Source: Streptomyces eurocidicus (GTDB lineage: Bacteria > Actinomycetota > Actinomycetes > Streptomycetales > Streptomycetaceae). From it: DNA of 64,000 bases. Position 1 is the stretch's first letter. Each line of letters opens with the position of its first letter. The notes beneath the pieces are model-generated. The model was given only the letters and a program-made list of their open reading frames with translations, was not told the DNA's origin and searched no databases. The position numbers and the translations under genes were made by a program. The DNA is taken from NCBI RefSeq assembly GCF_002891295.1, contig NZ_LGUI01000004.1:310001-374000 (forward strand), written 5' to 3'. This document shows positions 43,768-50,884 of the stretch, piece after piece.

Positions 43768-43798
43768 GCCCGTCGACGGGAACGTTCCGTCGACGGGC
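43768..43798. terminator. 12-bp perfect stem hairpin
   Basis: GCCCGTCGACGG and its exact complement flank a 7-base loop (GAACGTT) between the LuxR regulator and ribonuclease D genes. It is probably the terminator of the regulator gene. It ends 28 bases before the next start codon, so it could also affect rnd expression. Confidence 0.75.
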
Positions 43799-43826
43799 GC
43801 TTGCCATACACAGATACCCTTGACCG

Positions 43827-45104
43827 GTGACCGACGCCCAAGAGACCGCAGCAGACACGACACTGCGAACCCCCGGGGGCGACCCCCCGGTCGACGTCGA
43901 TTCGGCGCCGATCCCCCTGTTGGAGCCACGCGAGGGCATCCCGCCCGTCGTCGCTGACAACGATGCCCTGGCCCGGATCGTCGCGGCGTTCGCGGCCGGT
44001 ACGGGCCCCGTCGCGGTGGACGCGGAGCGCGCCTCCGGCTACCGCTACGGCCAGCGCGCCTATCTCGTACAGCTGCGCCGCGAGGGCGCCGGCTCGACCC
44101 TGATCGACCCCGTCGGCTGTCCCGACCTGTCCTCGCTCGGCGAGGCCGTCGGCGACGCCGAATGGGTGCTGCACGCGGCCACCCAGGACCTGCCGTGCCT
44201 GCGCGAGATAGGGATGACGCCGTCGCGGCTCTTCGACACGGAGCTGGCGGGACGGCTCGCCGGATTCGCCCGGGTGGGACTCGGCGCCATGGTCGAGAAC
44301 GTCCTGGGGTACGCCCTGGAGAAGGGCCACTCCGCCGTCGACTGGTCCACCCGCCCGCTGCCCGACCCGTGGCTGCGCTACGCCGCGCTCGACGTGGAGC
44401 TCCTCGTCGACCTGCGCGACGCGCTGGAGGCGGAGCTGGACCGGCAGGGGAAGCTGGAGTGGGCCCGCCAGGAGTTCGCGGCGATCGCCGCCGCGCCCCC
44501 CGCCCCGCCCCGCAAGGACCCCTGGCGCCGTACGTCCGGGATGCACAAGGTCCGGCGGCGGCGGCAGATGGCCGTGGTCCGCGAGCTGTGGACCGCGCGC
44601 GACCAGATCGCCCAGCGGCGCGACGTCTCGCCCGGCAAGGTGCTCGGCGACGCCGCGATCGTCGAGGCCGCGCTGAACATGCCGCCGAACGCCCAGGCGC
44701 TGGCCGCGCTGCCCGGCTTCGGCCACCGGATGAGCCGCAAGCAGCTGGAGCAGTGGCAGGCCGCGGTCGACCGCGCCCGCGCGATCCCGGACAACGAGCT
44801 CCCGCAGCCCGGCCAGCCGCTGACCGGCCCGCCGCCGCCCCGTGCCTGGGCGGACAAGGACCCCGTCGCGGCCGCCCGGCTGTCCGCGGCCCGTACGGCG
44901 GTGTCGGCGCTGGCCGAGCGGCTCACCATGCCGCAGGAGAACCTGATCGCCCCGGACACCGTCCGCCGGCTGTGCTGGGAGCCGCCGAAGGCACCGACGC
45001 CGGACGCGGTGGCGGAGGTCCTCACCGCGCACGGCGCCCGCGCGTGGCAGGTGGAGCAGGTGACACCGGCCCTGGTGAAGGCACTGACGGAGGCCACGGA
45101 CTGA
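43827..45104 (+). CDS. rnd: Ribonuclease D (DEDDy exonuclease plus HRDC domain)
   Basis: 3'-5' exoribonuclease for tRNA and stable RNA maturation, 425 residues. The exonuclease domain has VAVDAERASGYRYGQRAYLVQL (Exo I), HAATQDLPCLREIG (Exo II) and LRYAALDVELLVDLRDAL (Exo III with the DEDDy Tyr and Asp). The HRDC domain follows about residues 235-320 (AVVRELWTARDQIAQRRDVSPGK). GTG 43827 has no clear ribosome site. A minisatellite begins a few bases before the stop codon, so the gene's end is embedded in the first repeat unit. Confidence 0.93.
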   Translation: MTDAQETAADTTLRTPGGDPPVDVDSAPIPLLEPREGIPPVVADNDALARIVAAFAAGTGPVAVDAERASGYRYGQRAYLVQLRREGAGSTLIDPVGCPDLSSLGEAVGDAEWVLHAATQDLPCLREIGMTPSRLFDTELAGRLAGFARVGLGAMVENVLGYALEKGHSAVDWSTRPLPDPWLRYAALDVELLVDLRDALEAELDRQGKLEWARQEFAAIAAAPPAPPRKDPWRRTSGMHKVRRRRQMAVVRELWTARDQIAQRRDVSPGKVLGDAAIVEAALNMPPNAQALAALPGFGHRMSRKQLEQWQAAVDRARAIPDNELPQPGQPLTGPPPPRAWADKDPVAAARLSAARTAVSALAERLTMPQENLIAPDTVRRLCWEPPKAPTPDAVAEVLTAHGARAWQVEQVTPALVKALTEATD

Positions 45105-45266
45105 ACGACGTACGCGGTGTACGCGGTGCACGCCGCCGGACTGAACGACGTACGCGGTGCACGCGGTGCACGCGGTGCACACCGCCGGACTGAACGACGT
45201 ACGCGGTGCACGCGGTGCACGCGGTGCACACCGCCGGACTGAACGACGTACGCAGTGCACACCGCC
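45098..45266 (+). repeat. Two-level minisatellite at the rnd stop codon
   Basis: Four units begin GGACTGAACGACGTACGC at 45098, 45138, 45187 and 45236, with lengths 40, 49, 49 and 31. The differences are multiples of 9 and come from differing numbers of an inner GCGGTGCAC 9-mer (2, 3, 3, 1). Each unit ends near CACACCGCC or CACGCCGCC. The rnd stop codon lies in unit 1. Noncoding otherwise. Confidence 0.9.
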
Positions 45267-45307
45267 GGACGCCTCGCGGCGGGCCGAGCGCCGTCGCCGC
45301 GGATTCG

Positions 45308-45413
45308 GGGCCCCTGCCCCGCCCTCTCAACCGTTTCCCGGGGCTACACCCCGGCCCCCTCGGGGGTCTGGGGGCTTGCCCCCAGGAAACGGGAAGGGGC
45401 GGGGCAGGGGCCC
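45308..45413. repeat. Large nested inverted repeat (cruciform)
   Basis: Outer 17-base arms (45308-45324 and 45397-45413) and inner CCGTTTCC/GGAAACGG arms enclose two smaller GC hairpins. The right arm resembles the dispersed element at 21599-21620. It lies between rnd and fadA and probably terminates rnd transcription. Confidence 0.75.
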
Positions 45414-45577
45414 TTTGCCGCGCCGCGACGGCGCTCGGCCCGCCGCACGGCGCCCGGCGGTGCCGAACCCGCCGCGGTCGCCCCCCCCACCGGGGAACCC
45501 GGCGGTGCCGAACCGCCCCGGTCGCGACCGCACACGGAATGTGACCTTCGCCGCTCCCGCCAGGGGGGCTGGGCAAC

Positions 45578-45595
45578 CTAGTTACCCGTAAGTAG
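45578..45595. promoter_or_regulatory. Palindromic operator upstream of fadA
   Basis: CTAGTTAC-CC-GTAAGTAG is a dyad with 7 of 8 matching positions per arm, 84 bases before the fadA start. A TTAC-N2-GTAA core is typical of TetR-type regulators of fatty acid genes in actinobacteria; the regulator is not in the window. Confidence 0.6.
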
Positions 45596-45678
45596 CATGG
45601 CGGTTGTCAGCCCGCACCGCGGCGGAGCCGTACCGGCGTGCCCGCGCGCAGCGATCCCGCACATGGAGGAGAGCCAAC

Positions 45679-46899
45679 GTGCCTCGTACCGCTAGGGACG
45701 TCGTCTTCGTCGACGGCGTCCGCACCCCGTTCGGCAAGGCGGGCCCGAAGGGCATCTACCACGAGACCCGCGCCGACGACCTCGTCATCAAGTGCATCCG
45801 TGAGCTGCTGCGCCGCAACCCGAACCTGGACCCCGCCAAGATCGACGAGGTCGCCATCGCCGCGACCACGCAGATCGGCGACCAGGGCCTGACCCTGGGC
45901 CGCACGGCCGGCATGCTCGCGGGCCTGCCGCAGACCGTGCCCGGCATGTCCATCGACCGGATGTGCGCCGGCGCGATGACCGCCGTGACGACCGTCGCCG
46001 GCGGCGTGGCCTTCGGCGCGTACGACGTCGCCCTCGCGGGCGGTGTCGAGCACATGGGCCGGCACCCGATGGGCGAGGGCGTCGACCCCAACCCGCGCTT
46101 CGTGTCGGAGAAGCTGGTCGACGACTCCGCCCTCGTCATGGGCATGACGGCGGAGAACCTGCACGACCGCTTCCCGCAGCTCACCAAGGAGCGCGCGGAC
46201 GCGTTCGCGGTCCGCAGCCAGGAGAAGGCCGCCAAGGCGTACGCCGACGGCAAGATCCAGGCCGACCTGGTGCCGATCTCCGTGCGCCGCACCACGCCCG
46301 AGGGCGGGGAGCTGGGCTGGGGCCTCGTCACGGCCGACGAGCCGATGCGCCCGGGCACCACCATGGAGGGTCTCGCCAACCTGAAGACCCCCTTCCGCCC
46401 GCACGGCCGGGTCACCCCGGGCAACGCCTCCGGCCTCAACGACGGCGCCACCGCCTCGCTGATCGCCTCCGAGGACGCGGCGCGCGAGCTGGGTCTGCCG
46501 ATCCGGATGCGCCTGGTCTCCTACGCCTACGTGGGCGTCGAGCCCGAGGTGATGGGCTACGGCCCGATCCCGGCGACCGAGAAGGCCCTCGCCAAGGCGG
46601 GCCTGACCATCGACGACATCGGCCTGTTCGAGCTGAACGAGGCGTACGCGGTGCAGGTGCTGGCCCTCCTGGACCACTACGGCATCGCGGACGACGACCC
46701 GCGCGTCAACCAGTACGGCGGCGCCATCGCGTTCGGCCACCCGCTGGCCTCGTCGGGCGTGCGTCTGATGACGCAGCTGGCCCGGCAGTTCGAGGAGCAG
46801 CCGCACGTCCGCTACGGCATGACGTCAATGTGCGTCGGCCTCGGCATGGGCGGAACGGTCATCTGGGAGAACCCGCACTTCGACGGAGGCAGCAAGTGA
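45679..46899 (+). CDS. fadA: Acetyl-CoA C-acyltransferase (FadA)
   Basis: Thiolase of beta-oxidation, 406 residues, removing acetyl-CoA from 3-ketoacyl-CoA. The nucleophilic Cys is in DRMCAGAMT near residue 96, the His in GHPLASSGVR near 353 and the second Cys in SMCVGLGMGG near 384. GTG 45679 follows GGAGGAGAG. It overlaps fadB by 4 bases, so FadA and FadB are translated together as the two-subunit trifunctional complex. It is distinct in sequence and context from pcaF at 26 kb. Confidence 0.94.
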   Translation: MPRTARDVVFVDGVRTPFGKAGPKGIYHETRADDLVIKCIRELLRRNPNLDPAKIDEVAIAATTQIGDQGLTLGRTAGMLAGLPQTVPGMSIDRMCAGAMTAVTTVAGGVAFGAYDVALAGGVEHMGRHPMGEGVDPNPRFVSEKLVDDSALVMGMTAENLHDRFPQLTKERADAFAVRSQEKAAKAYADGKIQADLVPISVRRTTPEGGELGWGLVTADEPMRPGTTMEGLANLKTPFRPHGRVTPGNASGLNDGATASLIASEDAARELGLPIRMRLVSYAYVGVEPEVMGYGPIPATEKALAKAGLTIDDIGLFELNEAYAVQVLALLDHYGIADDDPRVNQYGGAIAFGHPLASSGVRLMTQLARQFEEQPHVRYGMTSMCVGLGMGGTVIWENPHFDGGSK

Positions 46900-49022
46900 G
46901 CACCGCGGAACTTCTGAAGGGTGCGGCAGAGCTGTTCCCGGGTGAGGTCGTGACCCAGGCGCACGTGCGCCACTTCGACCTGCCCAAGGGCGCGGGCACC
47001 TTCGCGCTCATCACCCTGGACAACGGCCTGGACCACACCAAGCCGACCACGTTCGGCCCCCGGTCGCTGGCGAACCTGAGCGCCGCGATCGACCAGGTCG
47101 AGGCCGAGGCCCGGGACGGGAAGATCACCGGCGTCGGCGTCACCGGCAAGCCGTTCATCTTCGCGGTCGGCGCCGACCTCAAGGGCGTCGAGCTGCTCGC
47201 CCGCCACGAGGACGCGCTGGCCATCGGCAAGGGCGGCCACGACGTCTTCAAGCGGCTGTCGTCGCTGGCGGTGCCGACGTTCGCGTACTACAACGGCGCG
47301 GCCATGGGCGGTGGCGTCGAGGTCGGTCTGCACTGCACCTACCGGACCGTCTCGAAGGCCATCCCGGCCTTCTCCCTGCCCGAGGTCTTCCTCGGCCTGG
47401 TCCCCGGCTGGGGCGGCTGCACCCTGCTGCCGAACCTCATCGGCGCGGACCGCGCGGTCTCGGTGATCATCGAGAACTCGCTCAGCCAGAACAAGCAGCT
47501 GCGCGGCAAGCAGGTCTTCGAGCTGGGCATCGCCGACGCGCTCTTCGAGGGCGCGGACTTCCTGGAGCAGTCGCTGCTCTGGACCGCCTCCGTGCTCAGC
47601 GGCGAGACCGAGGTCTCCCGCCCCGAGGTCGACCGCGGCGAGGCGTGGGACCGGGCCGTCGAGCGCGGCCGGTTCGTCGCGGACTCCAAGGTGCACGGCG
47701 CCGCCCCGGCCGCCTACCGCGCGCTGGAGATCATCTCCGCGGCGAAGAACGGCGACCTGGCCGCCGGCTTCGACGCCGAGGACAAGGCCCTCGCCGACCT
47801 GATCATGGGTGGCGAGCTGCGCAGCGGCATCTACGCCTTCAACCTGGTGCAGAAGCGCGCCAAGCGCCCGGCCGGTGCCCCGGACCGCTCGCTGGCCCGC
47901 CCGGTCACCAAGGTGGGCGTCGTCGGCGCCGGTCTGATGGCCTCCCAGCTCGCGCTGCTCTTCCTGCGCCGCCTCGAGGTGCCGGTCGTGCTGACCGACA
48001 TCGACCAGGAGCGGATCGACAAGGGCGTCGGCTACGTCCACGGCGAGATCGACAAGCTGCTCGCCAAGGGCCGCATCGGCCAGGACAAGGCCAACCGCCT
48101 CAAGGCGTCCGTGACGGGCTCCCTCAACAAGGCCGCCGCCTTCGGCGACGCGGACTTCGTCATCGAGGCCGTCTTCGAGGAGATGGGCGTCAAGCAGCAG
48201 GTGTTCGCCGAGGTCGAGGCGGTCGTGCCCGCGCACACCATCCTCGCCACGAACACCTCCTCGCTGTCCGTCAGCGAGATGGCGTCGAAGCTCAAGCACC
48301 CCGAGCGGGTCGTGGGCTTCCACTTCTTCAACCCGGTCGCGATCCTCCCGCTCCTGGAGATCGTGCGCGGCGAGCTGACCGACGACGCGGCGCTGGCCAC
48401 GGCCTTCGGCGTCGCCAAGAAGCTGAAGAAGACCGCGGTGCTGGTGAAGGACGCCCCGGCGTTCGTCGTCAACCGCATCCTGACCCGCTTCATGGGCGAG
48501 ATCCAGAACGTCATCGACGAGGGCACGCCGGTCGCGGTCGCCGAGAAGGCCGTCGAGCCGCTCGGTCTGCCGATGTCGCCGCTGGTCCTGCTGGAGCTGG
48601 TCGGCCCGGCGATCGGGCTGCACGTCTCCGAGACGCTCAACCGCGCCTTCCCGGACCGCTTCACCGTCTCGCCGAACCTGGCCGCCGTGGTCAAGGCCGG
48701 CAAGCGCGGCTTCTACGTCTACGACTCCGGCAAGCCGGAGCTGGACCCCGAGGTCGCGGCGCTCCTGAAGCAGGGCGACGTCGTCCTGACCGAGGAGCAG
48801 GTGCGCGACCGGGTCCTGGACGCCGTCGCGCAGGAGATCGGCCTGATGCTGGACGAGGGTGTCGTCGCCGAGGCGCAGGACATCGACCTGTGCCTGATCA
48901 CGGGCGCGGGCTGGCCCTTCCACCTGGGCGGCATCACGCCGTACCTGGACCGCGAGGGCGTCTCCGAGCGCGCGGCGGGCCGGCGCTTCCTGGCGCCGGG
49001 TGTGGCGAGCGTGCCGGCGTAA
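46896..49022 (+). CDS. fadB: Fatty acid oxidation multifunctional subunit FadB
   Basis: 708-residue enoyl-CoA hydratase / 3-hydroxyacyl-CoA dehydrogenase. The N-terminal crotonase domain has FIFAVGADLKGVE and YYNGAAMGGGVEVGLH for the oxyanion hole. The NAD-binding site near residue 340 is VGVVGAGLMASQLA, where the last Gly of GxGxxG is Ala. HFFNPVAILPLLEIV near 475 is the dehydrogenase signature. The last 100 residues include LMLDEGVVAEAQDIDL. GTG 46896 overlaps the fadA stop codon. A terminator follows. Confidence 0.95.
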   Translation: MSTAELLKGAAELFPGEVVTQAHVRHFDLPKGAGTFALITLDNGLDHTKPTTFGPRSLANLSAAIDQVEAEARDGKITGVGVTGKPFIFAVGADLKGVELLARHEDALAIGKGGHDVFKRLSSLAVPTFAYYNGAAMGGGVEVGLHCTYRTVSKAIPAFSLPEVFLGLVPGWGGCTLLPNLIGADRAVSVIIENSLSQNKQLRGKQVFELGIADALFEGADFLEQSLLWTASVLSGETEVSRPEVDRGEAWDRAVERGRFVADSKVHGAAPAAYRALEIISAAKNGDLAAGFDAEDKALADLIMGGELRSGIYAFNLVQKRAKRPAGAPDRSLARPVTKVGVVGAGLMASQLALLFLRRLEVPVVLTDIDQERIDKGVGYVHGEIDKLLAKGRIGQDKANRLKASVTGSLNKAAAFGDADFVIEAVFEEMGVKQQVFAEVEAVVPAHTILATNTSSLSVSEMASKLKHPERVVGFHFFNPVAILPLLEIVRGELTDDAALATAFGVAKKLKKTAVLVKDAPAFVVNRILTRFMGEIQNVIDEGTPVAVAEKAVEPLGLPMSPLVLLELVGPAIGLHVSETLNRAFPDRFTVSPNLAAVVKAGKRGFYVYDSGKPELDPEVAALLKQGDVVLTEEQVRDRVLDAVAQEIGLMLDEGVVAEAQDIDLCLITGAGWPFHLGGITPYLDREGVSERAAGRRFLAPGVASVPA

Positions 49023-49037
49023 CGCCGGAGTCCCCGG

Positions 49038-49073
49038 AGCGCCGGGCGGGTTGGTCGGAACCCGCTCGGCGCT
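49038..49073. terminator. Terminator of the fadAB operon
   Basis: AGCGCCGGGCGGGTT and AACCCGCTCGGCGCT pair at 14 of 15 positions around a 6-base loop, 16 bases after fadB. Confidence 0.85.
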
Positions 49074-49200
49074 TCGGCGTGTCCGAATCCGGGGGCGACG
49101 GCCCGGCCCGGCGGCCTGTGCCGTGGCGGCCCGTCACGGCGGGGCGGACCGGGGTCGTTCTCCGGATGCGTCCCCCGCGCCGGGCCGCGATCGTGGCGCC

Positions 49201-49623
49201 ATGAGAAGTCATCCCTTCGTCGTCGTGCACGCCCCGGACGGCCGTGGGCTGAGGGCCGTGTCCGCCGGGGGGAAGGCCGTCGGCAGCGCCTGGTCGGAGC
49301 GGGAGCTGCGCCGGGTGCTGGGCCGGGCGGGAGTACCCCGGGACTCCGATCTCGGCGACCGCGCGCGCGTGCTCTGGCCGGCGGACCGGGACGACTGGCC
49401 GGACCGCCCGTGGCGCAGGCGTGCCACGGGCGCCGTCATGGCGCTCGGGCTCCTCGCGTCGGCGGCCGTCCTCCTGCGCGTGAGGCTGACGGACGCCTTC
49501 CACGCGCTGGCCTACGGCGGGCCGGGAGGCGCTCTCCGAGTCGGAGCAGGAGCCCTACGGCATGAAGACCATGTACGCGGCGACCGATCAGCCGGTCACC
49601 CAGCTCCTGCACAAGGCGGGTAA
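49201..49623 (+). CDS. Small membrane protein, likely frameshifted near the end
   Basis: The frame as written gives 140 residues: a soluble N-terminus (MRSHPFVVVHAPDGRGLRAV, then SAWSERELRRVLGRAG), a single membrane segment (GAVMALGLLASAAVLL) and an Arg/His/Gly-rich tail after ALAYGGPGG. Skipping one G near 49523 gives a much more protein-like end: EALSESEQEPYGMKTMY, then TDQPVTQLLHKAGK and a stop at 49625-49627. I therefore think the last 35 residues as written are an artefact or a mutation. Function unknown. Confidence 0.6.
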   Translation: MRSHPFVVVHAPDGRGLRAVSAGGKAVGSAWSERELRRVLGRAGVPRDSDLGDRARVLWPADRDDWPDRPWRRRATGAVMALGLLASAAVLLRVRLTDAFHALAYGGPGGALRVGAGALRHEDHVRGDRSAGHPAPAQGG

Positions 49624-49639
49624 GTGACCCGGCGGCGGC

Positions 49640-50635
49640 TCAGCGCGAGCCCGCGCCCCACTCCCCCGCCACCTCCGCCAGCGCCCGTACCGCCTTCTCC
49701 ACCAGCACGTCGTCGCCCCGTACGCGCCTGCTGTGTTCCACGTGCAGGAACGGCACCTTCACCGCCGCCGCGTGGTCCCCCTCGACGTTCGTGCGGCCCT
49801 CCAGGCGGCCGCAGTACCGTTCCCACACCTCGCACACGCGCAGCTCCCGCGCGCGCAGGGCCCCGGACAGGCGGCGGGCCCACCGGAGGCCCGCGTCGCC
49901 CTTGCCCGTCGAGACGACGACGTCCTCGTCGGGCAGGCTGCTGTCGGCGAAGCCGTGCACCTGGACGGCCGGGAGCTTGCGGTCGGCGAGCGCGTCGGAG
50001 ACGGCGGCGAAGACGGAGTCCCGGCGGTGCGCCACGTCGGCCACGTCCGACGCGCCCGTGTCGTCCGCCCCGCCCGACGCGTCGCTCGCCGCCGCCCGGT
50101 GCGCACCCGCCAGGATCAGGACGCCCCCGGGCGCCGCCCGCAGCAGCCCGATCCCGAGCTGCTCGCTGCGCAGGTCCGCCGTGGGGTGCGGGACCTGCAC
50201 CTGCCAGCGGGCCGGGCCGCGCAGGTCCACGTAGACCCGTCCCCAGCCGCGCCGCGCCTCGCCGTCCGCCGTGGTGTCGGCGATCTCGGCGACCTGCTGC
50301 CCGCTGTCCCGGTCGACGAGGGCCCGTACGCCGTAGCCGACCTCGGCCAGGGCCCGTTCGGCCGTCGCGCGGTGGCCGTCGAGCAGGGCGCGGACGCCGT
50401 CGGCGACGGCCCGGCGGTCGCGCTCGCCGGGCACCCGGTAGTGCCCTCCCGGCGTGATGCGGTCGGTGAACTCCGTGATCCACTGCCGGAGGTCGACGGG
50501 GCTCGGCGTGCCGACGCGGGCCGGCGTGGTGGTGGGCGCGCCGGAGCCGGACGGGGAGGAGCAGCCCGTGAGTCCCACGAGTGTGAGCACCGCGAGCAGC
50601 GCGAGGGCGCGGACGCCGTCCGGCGTGAGTCTCAT
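49640..50635 (-). CDS. Lipoprotein of unknown function next to the pgs operon
   Basis: 331-residue exported protein. The lipobox LTGC follows a short hydrophobic signal (ALALLAVLTLVGLTGC). The mature part has several His/Asp-rich blocks: VQVPHPTADLRSEQLG, ILAGAHRAA, AHRRDSVFAAV and VQVHGFADSSLPDED. Their order suggests a metal-dependent hydrolase with His ligands, but I do not recognise the family. It is convergent with the small membrane protein gene and divergent from the HAMP/pgsBC operon, so it may belong to the same envelope function. Confidence 0.75.
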   Translation of the reverse strand: MRLTPDGVRALALLAVLTLVGLTGCSSPSGSGAPTTTPARVGTPSPVDLRQWITEFTDRITPGGHYRVPGERDRRAVADGVRALLDGHRATAERALAEVGYGVRALVDRDSGQQVAEIADTTADGEARRGWGRVYVDLRGPARWQVQVPHPTADLRSEQLGIGLLRAAPGGVLILAGAHRAAASDASGGADDTGASDVADVAHRRDSVFAAVSDALADRKLPAVQVHGFADSSLPDEDVVVSTGKGDAGLRWARRLSGALRARELRVCEVWERYCGRLEGRTNVEGDHAAAVKVPFLHVEHSRRVRGDDVLVEKAVRALAEVAGEWGAGSR

Positions 50636-50744
50636 GTCGGTAAAAATACCCCTTCAGGCATTCGACTTGGCACAGCGCGCCCATCGCCCCATACGTCAAG
50701 TCCCCGGTAGGTGCACGCACATGGGGTGTGTCGCCACGGAAATT

Positions 50745-50773
50745 TTGGAAACGCTTTAATTATTGCTTAGGAT
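50745..50773 (+). promoter_or_regulatory. SigA/HrdB-type promoter of the pgs operon
   Basis: TTGGAA, a 17-base spacer and TAGGAT lie in an unusually AT-rich patch about 110 bases before the HAMP-protein start. The -10 is a perfect Streptomyces vegetative hexamer and the -35 is close to TTGACA. Confidence 0.75.
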
Positions 50774-50884
50774 TCAACGGCCCTTGCCCCTCTGGGCGCC
50801 CACCTAAGTACCACCCGCACGCGCCGCAGACAACTCCACCCCTCCCGTCGTCCCGGCAACACCGTGCCGCGGTCGAAAGGAACC

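Noticed and set aside
45098..45266. CRISPR-like array
   Set aside because: The units are contiguous with no unique spacers and no cas genes are present.
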